NCBI RefSeq assembly: GCF_010730195.1
Contig: NZ_AP022613.1
Location: 3,844,001-3,908,000 of the forward strand
From: Mycobacterium conspicuum
Lineage (GTDB): Bacteria; Actinomycetota; Actinomycetes; Mycobacteriales; Mycobacteriaceae
Direction of reading: 5' to 3'
Length of the DNA stretch: 64,000 bases
The position numbers and the translations under genes were made by a program. Under the pieces are notes generated by a model. The model ran no database searches. It had not been told where the DNA came from and saw only the letters and a list, made by a program, of their open reading frames with translations. Positions 36,827 to 45,562 of the stretch are shown one piece after another (the stretch's first letter is position 1; each line of letters begins with the position of its first letter).

Positions 36827-37578
36827 GGGTGCGGCTCGTTCGGTGCGGGAGATTTTCCGAAAGCCTCGGCCAGCGCCTTGAGCATCAGCTCGGCGACCGC
36901 CCGGTGCGCCTCGAAATTCCAATGAATCCCGTCGGGATTACCGCGTCCGCTCATCACCTCGTCGCCGACGGCCGCCTTGAGGTCTACCACCGGAATGTCA
37001 TGGCGCTGAGCCCATTCCGTGATTGCGGCCACCGTGCCGGGGCGGCCTCGGTGGGCGCGACCGTATGTCGGTGCGACGTGCACCGACGGAATCGACGCCA
37101 CGATCGGTATGCCCGGACGGTTGAAATCGATTGCCGCGCGGGTCTGTTCGAGGTACTCCGCGGTGAGGTGCGGCGGTAGCGCGGGCCGCGCGATCGGCGA
37201 CAACCGGGGCTGCAGCCACCCGTAGCCGTCGCGTGCCCAGCGCCGCAGCCACGGCGGCCGAACGTAGCGGATCAGCTCCCGCAACGCGGTCGGCAACACC
37301 GACGGCAGCGAGTCCATCCCGCAGGTCGCGAAGATCACCGCGCCCGCCCTGGGCAGCGCCGCCCAGGCCCGGGGGTCCTGGGTGGCCGCCCACCAGATGT
37401 CGCGGCAGGTCCAGCCGATGCGCCCGATCAGCTCGAGATCCCAACCCAGTTGCGTGGCAACGATATTGGGCCAGATCCGCGGATCGTCGGCGGGCAGGCC
37501 CCCGCTCGGCCCGTAGTAGGACAACGAGTCGGCGAAGACCAGCAGCGTCGGCCGTGCCTCGGCGGAGCTATAAGACAT
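36823..37578 (-). CDS. octT: diglucosylglycerate octanoyltransferase (SGNH hydrolase fold)
   Basis: The 251-residue SGNH-fold protein has block I as LLVFADSLSYYGPSG (nucleophile Ser in A-D-S-L). The C-terminal Asp-x-x-His is in NPDGIHWNFEAHRAVAELML. It matches Rv2418c, which transfers octanoate to diglucosylglycerate during methylglucose lipopolysaccharide synthesis. MSYSSAEARP is preferred as start because it aligns with the family and overlaps the gpgP stop by only 11 bp. It is the second gene of an overlapping unit with gpgP upstream and the degV gene downstream. Confidence 0.92.
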   Translation of the reverse strand: MSYSSAEARPTLLVFADSLSYYGPSGGLPADDPRIWPNIVATQLGWDLELIGRIGWTCRDIWWAATQDPRAWAALPRAGAVIFATCGMDSLPSVLPTALRELIRYVRPPWLRRWARDGYGWLQPRLSPIARPALPPHLTAEYLEQTRAAIDFNRPGIPIVASIPSVHVAPTYGRAHRGRPGTVAAITEWAQRHDIPVVDLKAAVGDEVMSGRGNPDGIHWNFEAHRAVAELMLKALAEAFGKSPAPNEPHP

Positions 37579-38242
37579 CGTTGGCGACCTGCGCAGAGGC
37601 GTTCCACACGTCCAACCGCCAGCGAATGCTGTCGAAATCGGCGTCCGAGCTACCGGCATGCCCGCTCAGCTGCACCCAACTGGCGTTGCCCATGCCGCCG
37701 AGAATCGGCCAGTTGTCGACCGGCAGCTTGAGCAACGCGGCGGACAGGGCGGCGATCAATCCGCCGTGGGCCACCAGCACGACCGGTCGATCGGGCCCGT
37801 CGGGATCACCCCATTCCGGCGCGCCGGAAACCAGCTCGGCGACGACCGGGACGCTGCGGGCGGCGACATCGACGCGGCTTTCCCCGCCGTGCGGCGCCCA
37901 CCTGGCGTCGTCGCGCCACGCCAGCCGGGCGCCCGGGGCCTGCTGATCGACCTCCGTGTGGGTCAACCCCTGCCAATCGCCCAGGCACGTCTCACGCAGC
38001 CGCGGGTCGACCCGGACCGACAGCCCGGTCCGCTCCCCCAGCGTGATCGCCGTGTCGTAGGCGCGATGCAGATCCGAGGAAACGATCAGCAACGGCGGCA
38101 GCTTGCCCAGCACTTCGGCGGCGGCGACCGCCTGCGCGCGACCCAGTTCGGTCAGCGCGGAGTCCAGCTGTCCCTGCATCCGGCTGCCCGCGTTGAAGTC
38201 GGTTTGGCCATGCCGCAGCATCACCAGACGACGGATCCTCAT
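37568..38242 (-). CDS. gpgP: glucosyl-3-phosphoglycerate phosphatase
   Basis: The 224-residue histidine phosphatase begins MRIRRLVMLRHGQTDFNAGSRMQGQLD, with the phosphohistidine in LRHGQT (His11). Other active-site elements are LRETCLGDWQGLTHTEV and VVLVAHGGLIAAL. It corresponds to Rv2419c, which dephosphorylates glucosyl-3-phosphoglycerate in the MGLP pathway. The ATG overlaps the rsfS stop by ATGA, setting the start; a longer frame is rejected. Confidence 0.94.
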   Translation of the reverse strand: MRIRRLVMLRHGQTDFNAGSRMQGQLDSALTELGRAQAVAAAEVLGKLPPLLIVSSDLHRAYDTAITLGERTGLSVRVDPRLRETCLGDWQGLTHTEVDQQAPGARLAWRDDARWAPHGGESRVDVAARSVPVVAELVSGAPEWGDPDGPDRPVVLVAHGGLIAALSAALLKLPVDNWPILGGMGNASWVQLSGHAGSSDADFDSIRWRLDVWNASAQVANDVL

Positions 38243-38643
38243 TGCCCGCTCGCCGAGTCTTCCGGGTCTGCTGAGTCTGCTGAGTCTTCTAGGTCCACCG
38301 GCACCACCGGACAGTCGCCCCACAGCCGGTCCAGGGCGTAGAAGTTGCGGTCGTCCTGATGCTGGATGTGCACGACGATGTCGCGGTAATCCAGCAGGGT
38401 CCAGCGGCCTTCCCGGGCGCCCTCGCGGCGGGCCGGCTTGTGGCCCGCCTTGCGCATCTTCTCCTCCACCTCGTCGACGATCGCGTTGACCTGCCGCTCG
38501 TTGGACGCCGAGGCGATGACGAAGCAGTCCGTGATGACCAGCTGCTCGGAGACGTCGATGACGACGACGTCGTTGGCGAGTTTTGTCGCGGCCGCGCCGG
38601 CCGCCACCGTCGCCATGTCGATGGCTTCCCGGGTCGCGGTCAT
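38239..38643 (-). CDS. rsfS: ribosome silencing factor RsfS
   Basis: This 134-residue DUF143/Iojap protein contains ANDVVVIDVSEQLVITDCFVIASASNERQVNAI and GHKPARREGAREGRWTLLDYRDIVVHIQ, which are diagnostic. RsfS binds L14 and blocks subunit joining in starved cells. The last ~18 residues are an acidic tail with SAD repeats encoded by 9-bp repeats, longer than the 126-residue M. tuberculosis protein. It overlaps nadD and gpgP by 4 bp each. Confidence 0.95.
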   Translation of the reverse strand: MTATREAIDMATVAAGAAATKLANDVVVIDVSEQLVITDCFVIASASNERQVNAIVDEVEEKMRKAGHKPARREGAREGRWTLLDYRDIVVHIQHQDDRNFYALDRLWGDCPVVPVDLEDSADSADPEDSASGQ

Positions 38644-39308
38644 GTGTTGTTCCCCGCGGCCAGCCGCGGCCCAGCAGGGTGGGCGCGCGGGGACAGGTCG
38701 CCGCGATAGAGCCGGCGTTTGGATACGTATTGCACGACGCCGTCGGGCATCAGGTACCACAGCGGCCGGCGCTCTTCGGCGCGGCGACGGCAGTCGGTCG
38801 ACGAAATGGCCAGCGCCGGGATCTCGACCAGGGTCAACGCGTCCTCGGCCAGATCGCCCAACACGCTGGTGATGTGCTCGTCGCGCAGCTCGTAGCCGGG
38901 CCGGCTGACCCCGATGAAGCGCGCCAAGTCGAACAGCTCTTCCCAGCCTTGCCACGACAGGATGGAAGCCAGCGCGTCGGCGCCGGTGATGAAGTACAGC
39001 TCGGAGTCCGGGTTCAGCGCGGACAGATCCCGCAGCGTGTCCCGCGTATAGGTGGGACCGGACCGGTCGACGTCGACCCGGCTCACCGAAAACCGCGGGT
39101 TGGACGCGGTGGCGATCACGGTCATCAGGTAGCGGTCCTCGGCCGCGGACACGTGCCGCTCCTTCTGCCAGGGTTGCCCGCTGGGCACGAACACCACCTC
39201 GTCCAGCTCGAACAGGTGCGCCACCTCGCTGGCCGCGACCAGGTGGCCGTAATGGATGGGGTCGAACGTCCCACCCATCACGCCCAGCCGGCGGCGGTGT
39301 TTTTGCAC
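38640..39308 (-). CDS. nadD: nicotinate-nucleotide adenylyltransferase
   Basis: The 222-residue protein has RLGVMGGTFDPIHYGHLVAASE, the nucleotidyltransferase motif with T/HxGH, at residues ~7-28. ISSTDCRRRAEERRPLWYLMPDGV near the C-terminus is the ISSTxIR-type site. It makes NaAD from NaMN and ATP. The GTG start (39308-39306) places the motif at the usual distance and gives the family length. It corresponds to Rv2421c and heads the overlapping minus-strand unit through the degV gene. Confidence 0.95.
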   Translation of the reverse strand: MQKHRRRLGVMGGTFDPIHYGHLVAASEVAHLFELDEVVFVPSGQPWQKERHVSAAEDRYLMTVIATASNPRFSVSRVDVDRSGPTYTRDTLRDLSALNPDSELYFITGADALASILSWQGWEELFDLARFIGVSRPGYELRDEHITSVLGDLAEDALTLVEIPALAISSTDCRRRAEERRPLWYLMPDGVVQYVSKRRLYRGDLSPRAHPAGPRLAAGNNT

Positions 39309-39394
39309 GGTTTGCCAGCTTACTTGAGCAACCGATCGGGACCGATTTCCCAGCTCGCACCACAACAGCCCGGTCGGTTGTGTAGAAGGGTGTT

Positions 39395-40441
39395 GTGGAG
39401 AATTTGCCGCTCGGGTCAGCTGATCCGGCACAGCTCGCCGGAGCGGCGATGCAGCGAAGATTCATCAGTCGGTCGGCAGTCAAGGGCGAGATCTCGCTGC
39501 CGGCCGTTCCCGGCATGATCGACGAGTACGTGGACATGTGTGCGACGATCTTCGCGCGCGTGGGCAGGGAATTTTCCGACACCGAAATCGCTCATCTCCG
39601 GACGGTGCTCGACAGTCAACTGGCGAACGCCTATTCGGCCTCCCCGCGTTCGAACATCGTGATCTCCTACGAGGCCGGCGTCGGGGCGACCCTGCGCTAT
39701 GAGGTGGCGCCCAGATGGTGGACGGTGGAAGCCGCCTACGAGGACTGGATCAGCACCCGACAGCCGCCGCTGTTCGGCACCGAACCCGACGCTCGGGTGT
39801 TGGCGCTGGCCAGCGAGGCCGCCGATCCCAGCACGCATCGGATCCTCGACATCGGCGCCGGGACTGGGCGCAACGCGCTTGCCTTGGCCCGACGCGGACA
39901 CCCCGTCGACGTGGTGGAGATGACCCCGTCGTTCGCCTCGATGATCCGCTCCGACGCCGAACGTGAATCCCTCGACGTGTGGATCCTCAATCGTGATGTG
40001 TTCACGGCCACCGACTATCTGCGCCGGGACTATCAGCTGATCGTGCTCTCCGAGGTGGTGTCCGACTTCCGGACGACGCAACAGTTGCGCAACCTGTTCG
40101 AGCTCGCCGCCCAGTGTTTGGCGCCCGGCGGCCGCTTGGTGTTCAACGCCTTCCTACCGCGCGGCGACTATGTACCCGACCGGGCCGCGCGTGAGTTCGG
40201 CCAGCAGTCCTACACCACCATGTTCACCCACGACGAGATGTCAAGTGCGGCAGCGGGATTACCACTTGAGCTCGTCGCCGACGACTCCGTATTCGACTAC
40301 GAACGAGAGCATCTTCCCGCGGGCGCCTGGCCGCCGACCAGCTGGTACGCCGACTGGGTCAGCGGCCTCGATGTATTCACCATCGAGCGGGAGCGGTGCC
40401 CGATTGAGATGCGCTGGCTGGTCTATCAGAAGGCGCGGTAG
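39395..40441 (+). CDS. class I SAM-dependent methyltransferase
   Basis: This 348-residue protein has an N-terminal domain of unknown role (~1-145) and a Rossmann methyltransferase domain with motif I as RILDIGAGTGRNALALARRGH (~148-168). VVEMTPSFASMIRSD is motif II and ILNRDVFTA is motif III. CLAPGGRLVFNAFLP follows as the post-motif strand. The domain looks TehB-like. GTG 39395 is preceded by GAAGGG. It is divergent from nadD and converges on the VWA gene with a 5-bp gap. The substrate is unknown. Confidence 0.85.
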   Translation: MENLPLGSADPAQLAGAAMQRRFISRSAVKGEISLPAVPGMIDEYVDMCATIFARVGREFSDTEIAHLRTVLDSQLANAYSASPRSNIVISYEAGVGATLRYEVAPRWWTVEAAYEDWISTRQPPLFGTEPDARVLALASEAADPSTHRILDIGAGTGRNALALARRGHPVDVVEMTPSFASMIRSDAERESLDVWILNRDVFTATDYLRRDYQLIVLSEVVSDFRTTQQLRNLFELAAQCLAPGGRLVFNAFLPRGDYVPDRAAREFGQQSYTTMFTHDEMSSAAAGLPLELVADDSVFDYEREHLPAGAWPPTSWYADWVSGLDVFTIERERCPIEMRWLVYQKAR

Positions 40442-40446
40442 CGCGC

Positions 40447-41898
40447 TCAGACCGGCAGCAGCTGATCGATCACCGTGGCCAGCTGCTTGGCGGAGCGGCA
40501 TTCGTGCATCGTGATCACCTCTTGGTAGCGCGGCACCGCCGAGTCGCCGCTGCCCCACAGATGCTTGGGCTCGGGGTTCAGCCAGTGCGCATGCCGGCTG
40601 GCGTTCACCATGTCGGCGAGCACGTCGATGGCCGGATCGCGGTAGTTGGTGCGTCCGTCGCCCAGCACCAGCAGCGAGCTGCGCGGCGAGAGCACGTTCG
40701 GATTGGCCTGTAGGAACGACACGAACGCATTGCCGTAATCCGAATGACCGTCGCGGCTGTACACGCCGGCCTCCCGGGTGATCCGCTGAATCGCCACCGC
40801 GAGGTCGGCCTCCGGCCCGAACATGTGCGTCACCTCGTCGGTGGTGTCGATGAAGGCGAAGACCCGAACACGCGAGAATTGTTGGCGCAGAGCGTGTACC
40901 AGCAGCAGGGTGAAGTGGCTGAACCCGGCGACCGAACCGGACACGTCGCAGAGCACCACCAGTTCGGGGCGCGCCGGGCGTGGCTTGGCCAACACCACAT
41001 CGATCGGCACCCCGCCGGTGGACATCGACTTGCGCAGCGTCTTGCGCAGATCGATCGAGCCGGCGCGAGTGCGGCGCCGGCGGGCCGCCAGCCGGGTCGC
41101 CAGGGTGCGGGCCAGCGGTGCCACCACCTTGCGCATATTGCGCAATTGCTCACCGGAGGCGCGCAGGAATTCGACGTTCTCGGAAAGCTGTGGGATGCCG
41201 TACATTTGGACGTGATCGCGGCCCAGCTGCTCGGCGGTGCGGCGCTTGGTCTCGGCGTCGACCATCCTGCGCAGCTGAGTAATCCGTTGCGCGGCAAGGG
41301 CTTTGGCGATCTGCTCCTGGGTCGGAGTGGGTTCGTCGCCGTAGGGGGCCAGCAGTCCCGCCAGCAGCTTGCCCTCCAATTCATCCAGCGCCATCGCCTT
41401 GAGCGCCTGATACGACGAGAACGACGGCCCGCGGCTGGAGTTGTATTTGCCGTAGGCCTCGACGATCCGGGCGATCATCGCCACCAGCCGCTCGTCCATG
41501 TCGGCGAGCTCGGGGTTGTCGTTGAGCAGATCCAGCAGCATCTGGCGCATGGCCTCGACGTCGTCGGGCGGTAGGCCATCGTCTTCGCCGGCATCCCCGC
41601 CGTCCTGGTCGTCCAACACCACCGCGCGCGCCCCCAAAGCCGGCGGGAACCACAGGTCGAACATGGCGTCGTAGGTGTCGCGGTGATCCGCCTGGTGCAA
41701 TACCGCGCAAGCGACACCCTCGCGCAACACCTCACGATCGCCCAGGCCGAGGGTGGCCATCACCCGTCCGGCGTCGACCGTCTCCGACGGGCCCACCGAA
41801 ATCCCTGCCCCGCGAAGCGCTTCGACGAACCCCACCAGATGTCCGGGCAGGCCGTGCGGCGCGAGCGGTCGGGTGGGCCGGATGCGGCGGGCGGCCAC
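40447..41898 (-). CDS. VWA-domain protein, MoxR partner
   Basis: The 483-residue protein has a helical N-terminal region and a CoxE-like C-terminal VWA domain with a MIDAS motif, LVVLCDVSGSVAGFSHFT (D-x-S-x-S). It corresponds to Rv2425c. The GTG start shares one base with the MoxR TAG stop. A much longer in-frame extension that overlaps the whole moxR gene is rejected as a shadow. MoxR-VWA pairs act as chaperones that insert cofactors or remodel a target, which is not known here. Confidence 0.9.
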   Translation of the reverse strand: MAARRIRPTRPLAPHGLPGHLVGFVEALRGAGISVGPSETVDAGRVMATLGLGDREVLREGVACAVLHQADHRDTYDAMFDLWFPPALGARAVVLDDQDGGDAGEDDGLPPDDVEAMRQMLLDLLNDNPELADMDERLVAMIARIVEAYGKYNSSRGPSFSSYQALKAMALDELEGKLLAGLLAPYGDEPTPTQEQIAKALAAQRITQLRRMVDAETKRRTAEQLGRDHVQMYGIPQLSENVEFLRASGEQLRNMRKVVAPLARTLATRLAARRRRTRAGSIDLRKTLRKSMSTGGVPIDVVLAKPRPARPELVVLCDVSGSVAGFSHFTLLLVHALRQQFSRVRVFAFIDTTDEVTHMFGPEADLAVAIQRITREAGVYSRDGHSDYGNAFVSFLQANPNVLSPRSSLLVLGDGRTNYRDPAIDVLADMVNASRHAHWLNPEPKHLWGSGDSAVPRYQEVITMHECRSAKQLATVIDQLLPV

Positions 41899-42779
41899 TA
41901 GTTCAGCCTCAATTCCCCGGCCGCGCGTTGCTGATCGGACTGGTGCTTGAGCACCACGCCGAGCGTCGCGGCGACGACCGCGTCGTCGATGGTGTCCAGC
42001 CCCAGCGCCAGCACGGTGCGACCCCAGTCGATGGTCTCGGCGATCGACGGCAGCTTCTTGAGCTGCATCCCGCGCATCACGCCGATGATGCGCACCAGCT
42101 CCTCGGCCAGATGCTCGGGCAGCTCGGGGACCCGGGACAACAGGATGCGGCGTTCCAGGTCGGGGCTGGGGAAGTCGATGTGCAGGAACAGGCAACGACG
42201 CTTGAGGGCCTCGGACAGTTCCCGGGTGGCGTTGGAGGTCAGCAACACGAACGGGGGGCGCTCGGCGGTGAGGGTGCCCAGTTCGGGCACCGTCACGGCG
42301 AAGTCGGAGAGCACCTCTAACAGCAGGCCCTCGATCTCGATGTCGGCCTTGTCCGTCTCGTCGATCAGCAGCACCGTCGGGTCGGTGCGCCGGATGGCGG
42401 TCAGCAACGGGCGCTGCAGCAGGAACTCCTCGCTGAACACGTCGTCCTTGGTGCTCTCCCAGTCCCCCGAGCCGGCCTGGATGCGCAGGATCTGCTTGGC
42501 GTGGTTCCACTCGTAGAGCGCGCGAGCCTCGTCGACACCCTCGTAGCACTGCAGCCGGATCAGGCCGGACCCGGTGGCCTGGGCGACCGCGCGCGCCAGC
42601 TCCGTTTTGCCCACGCCCGCCGGCCCTTCGACCAGCAGCGGCTTACCGAGCCGGTCGGCGAGAAACACCGCCGTCGCGGTGGCGGTATCCACCAGGTAGC
42701 CGGTCTCGGCCAGCCGTCGCGAGACGTCGGCGATATCAGCGAACAGCGGCACGGGCCGGGCTGGCACGGTCACGATCAA
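41898..42779 (-). CDS. MoxR-family AAA+ ATPase
   Basis: This 293-residue AAA+ protein has Walker A as GPAGVGKTELAR (~54-65) and Walker B as VLLIDETDKADIEIEGLLLEVLSD. Sensor 1 lies in FVLLTSNATRELSEALKRRCLFLHIDFP. It matches Rv2426c (291 aa). It is coupled to the downstream VWA gene and lies 14 bp after proA, so proA-moxR-VWA is a likely transcript. Confidence 0.94.
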   Translation of the reverse strand: MIVTVPARPVPLFADIADVSRRLAETGYLVDTATATAVFLADRLGKPLLVEGPAGVGKTELARAVAQATGSGLIRLQCYEGVDEARALYEWNHAKQILRIQAGSGDWESTKDDVFSEEFLLQRPLLTAIRRTDPTVLLIDETDKADIEIEGLLLEVLSDFAVTVPELGTLTAERPPFVLLTSNATRELSEALKRRCLFLHIDFPSPDLERRILLSRVPELPEHLAEELVRIIGVMRGMQLKKLPSIAETIDWGRTVLALGLDTIDDAVVAATLGVVLKHQSDQQRAAGELRLN

Positions 42780-42793
42780 ATTCTCCTAAGCAC

Positions 42794-44065
42794 TCAGGCC
42801 GGACGGGTCTGGCCGTCTCCCCAAGCGATCCACTTGGTCGAGGTCAATTCGGGCAGCCCCATCGGGCCGCGGGCATGAAGCTTCTGGGTGGAGATGCCGA
42901 TCTCGGCGCCGAAACCGAATTGCTCACCGTCGGTGAAGGCCGTCGAGGCGTTGACCATCACCGCCGCCGAGTCGACCGCCTCGGTAAACCGTTGGGCGGC
43001 AACCATATTGCTGGTCACGATCGCTTCGGTGTGCCCGGTGCCGTATTCGTTGATGTGGGCGATCGCCGCGTCGACGCCGTCCACCACCGCCACCGCGATG
43101 TCCATCGACAGGTACTCGCGGCGCAGGTCGTCCTCGGACGCGTCCAGGTGCACCGTCACTCCGGCGTCCTGCAGCGCGGACACCAGCCGGGGCATGGCGC
43201 GGTCGGCGATCGCCGCGTCGATCAACAGGGTCTCGGCGGCGTTGCAGACACTGGGCCGGCGGGTCTTGGAGTTCAGCAGGATTCGCTCCGCCAGCTCCAG
43301 GTCGGCACCCTCGTGCACATAGACGTGACAGTTGCCGACACCGGTCTCGATGGTGGGCACCTGCGCGTCACGGACCACGGCGTCGATCAGGCCGGCGCCC
43401 CCGCGCGGAATGACCACGTCGACCAGGCCGCGGGCCTGGATCAGGTGGGTGACGGTGGAGCGATCGGCCGCCGACAACAACTGCACCGCGTCGGCGGGCA
43501 GGTCCTCGTCGTCCAGCGCGGTGCGCAACACGTCGACCAGCGCCTGGTTGGACCGCGCGGCCGACGAACTTCCACGCAGCAGCACGGCGTTACCGGACTT
43601 GAGTGCCAACCCGAACGCGTCGACGGTGACGTTCGGCCGGCCCTCGTAGATCATGCCGACCACGCCCAGCGGAACCCGCTGCTGGCGCAGCGCCAGCCCA
43701 TTGGGCAGGGTGTAGCCCCGCAAAACCTCCCCAACCGGGTCGGGCAGACCCGCCACCTGCCGCAAACCGGCGGCGATTCCGTCGATACGGGCCGCGTTCA
43801 ACGCCAGCCGATCAAGCATCGCGGTCGGTATGTTGGCGGCCCGGGCCGCCTCCAGATCTTCGGCGTTGGCCGCGAGGATCCGCTCTGCGTTGGCGGTGAT
43901 CGCGTCCGCCGCGGCGTTTAGTGCGTGATCCTTGGCGACGGTCGGCAGTAGAGCGAGGGCGCGGGCGGCGACGCGAGCGCGGCGAGCGGCGTCATGGACG
44001 TCCTGGCGCAAGTCGGGCTCCCGCTGCTGCGTCGCTCCGCTGCGGGATGGCGCTTGCAGACTCAT
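42794..44065 (-). CDS. proA: gamma-glutamyl phosphate reductase
   Basis: The 423-residue aldehyde dehydrogenase-fold enzyme has the catalytic Cys in RRPSVCNAAETLL (~292-304), GLVDVVIPRGGAGLI, and the C-terminal GPMGLPELTSTKWIAWGDGQTRP typical of ProA. It reduces gamma-glutamyl phosphate to glutamate semialdehyde in proline synthesis. proB lies 12.7 kb downstream, not adjacent. It corresponds to Rv2427c. In M. tuberculosis ahpC-ahpD and PE25-PPE41 follow; here the next gene upstream is the MscS-type channel, 69 bp away. Confidence 0.97.
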   Translation of the reverse strand: MSLQAPSRSGATQQREPDLRQDVHDAARRARVAARALALLPTVAKDHALNAAADAITANAERILAANAEDLEAARAANIPTAMLDRLALNAARIDGIAAGLRQVAGLPDPVGEVLRGYTLPNGLALRQQRVPLGVVGMIYEGRPNVTVDAFGLALKSGNAVLLRGSSSAARSNQALVDVLRTALDDEDLPADAVQLLSAADRSTVTHLIQARGLVDVVIPRGGAGLIDAVVRDAQVPTIETGVGNCHVYVHEGADLELAERILLNSKTRRPSVCNAAETLLIDAAIADRAMPRLVSALQDAGVTVHLDASEDDLRREYLSMDIAVAVVDGVDAAIAHINEYGTGHTEAIVTSNMVAAQRFTEAVDSAAVMVNASTAFTDGEQFGFGAEIGISTQKLHARGPMGLPELTSTKWIAWGDGQTRPA

Positions 44066-44134
44066 TGAATCAGGGTATCCGCCGAAATCTGGGCACGTCA
44101 GGCTGCCCCACCCGGTAGCCCTCGCGCACCACTT

Positions 44135-45562
44135 TCAGAGCGGACGGGCCGGCGCCTCGGCCGACCCGGTCGCCCCGCAGGCCTGCCGCACCTTGCTTCG
44201 CCGCTCTTCCAGCTTGCGGCCAAAGTCCTGCAGCAGCAACGGTTCATGCATCACTATCTTCTCGAGGTGCTCGCGATCGATCACCAACGCGGTCACCTCT
44301 TCCAGCGCGTAGGCGCTGGCCAGGTTCGGTTGCCGGGTCAGCGTGGTCAACCCCAGATACGAACCCTGCACCAGCGTGGTGACCGGCACGATCGAGCCGT
44401 CCTCGGCCGTGGCGGTCAGCTGTACCCGCCCGGACACCAGGAAGGTCATCCCCGGCGGCACCTGACCGGCGTGCTCCACGACCTCGTCGGCGCCGTATCG
44501 GACGATACGCGCGCACGAATGCAACTCCCGTTGGTGTTCCACGCTGAGCCGCAATGCCGGGGCCACCACGCTGCGCACCGCGTGCTCCACCCGTTCGGTC
44601 GTCGAAAAGTCGTCGTCGGCCTCGTCGAGGTGCAGGTTCTCGCGTCGTGCGGCATACCACGCCCACCGCAGAAAGGTGGCCTTGGCGGCGCCGGCGTCGG
44701 CGGGTGAGCTCAGACCTATCGACGTGCGGTACTCGCCGGCCCCCATGGGCGCCGAGCGCGGCACACTGCCGGCCTTGAGCTGCGGCAGCGCGCGGGCGAC
44801 TTCCGAGAGCATCGCGCAGACCCGGTCGGGCGGGTCGGCCGTGGAGAAGGTCGTCGTCACGGCCAATTTGTGCGTGCCGGGCGGGCGGGAAAGGTTGGTG
44901 AACGAGGTGGTGGCCAGCATGGAGTTCGGCATGATGCGCATGCCGCTGCCGGTATCGATGTGCACGGCGCGCCAGTTCACCTCGACGACGCGGCCCTGCG
45001 CTGTCCCGGTGTCCAGCCAATCGTCGATCCGGAAGGGCTGCTCGAACAGCATGAACAGGCCCGACACCACCTGACCGACGGAATTCTGCAGCATGAGCCC
45101 GATGACGACCGAGGTGACGCCCAGCGCCGTGAAGAGGCCGCCGATCCGGACGCCCCAGACGTACGACAGCACCACCGCCAGACCGACGCCGATCACGGCG
45201 AAGCGGGCGACGTCGCGGAAGATGGTGGGTAGCCGTTTGCGCCAGCTGTCTTCCGGCGCGCCATCGAAGACGGTTGCGTTGAGCCCGGACAGCACCAGCA
45301 CCAGCACCAACATGGCGAACACGGTGGTAAGCAGTCGCACCGGGACGTCTCGGGCCGGGATCTCCGAGGCCTGCACGAGCAGCAGCAACAGCGCACCGAG
45401 CGGCAGTAGGTAGTTGCGCACCAGGCTGACCTGCCTGGCCAGGCGGCGGTTCCTGCGAACGAGCCAGTCGTGTAGCTCGGTGAGCACGATCAGCCCGACC
45501 GGTAAGCCGACCGCGATCCCGACCGCCCAATAGAACCACGGGCTGTCCCAGGTGTTCATCAT
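44135..45562 (-). CDS. MscS-type channel with C-terminal cyclic-nucleotide-binding-like domain
   Basis: This 475-residue protein has membrane helices at ~8-28, 45-65, 75-93 and 115-135. The MscS pore helix and beta-domain read ALGVTSVVIGLMLQNSVGQVVSGLFMLFEQPFRIDDWL (~146-183), followed by RAVHIDTGSGMRIMPNSMLAT. The C-terminal ~120 residues form a cNMP-binding-like domain (IVRYGADEVVEHAGQVPPGMTFLVSGRVQLT). Its phosphate-binding cassette reads GSYLGLTTLTRQPNLASAYAL and lacks the usual G-E-L and R-(S/T)-A residues. It matches Rv2434c and overlaps the upstream cyclase gene by 4 bp. Confidence 0.88.
   Translation of the reverse strand: MMNTWDSPWFYWAVGIAVGLPVGLIVLTELHDWLVRRNRRLARQVSLVRNYLLPLGALLLLLVQASEIPARDVPVRLLTTVFAMLVLVLVLSGLNATVFDGAPEDSWRKRLPTIFRDVARFAVIGVGLAVVLSYVWGVRIGGLFTALGVTSVVIGLMLQNSVGQVVSGLFMLFEQPFRIDDWLDTGTAQGRVVEVNWRAVHIDTGSGMRIMPNSMLATTSFTNLSRPPGTHKLAVTTTFSTADPPDRVCAMLSEVARALPQLKAGSVPRSAPMGAGEYRTSIGLSSPADAGAAKATFLRWAWYAARRENLHLDEADDDFSTTERVEHAVRSVVAPALRLSVEHQRELHSCARIVRYGADEVVEHAGQVPPGMTFLVSGRVQLTATAEDGSIVPVTTLVQGSYLGLTTLTRQPNLASAYALEEVTALVIDREHLEKIVMHEPLLLQDFGRKLEERRSKVRQACGATGSAEAPARPL

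Noticed and set aside
41899..42549. N-terminal extension of the VWA gene across moxR
   Set aside because: It lies wholly in another frame of moxR; a GTG overlapping the moxR stop gives a family-length protein.
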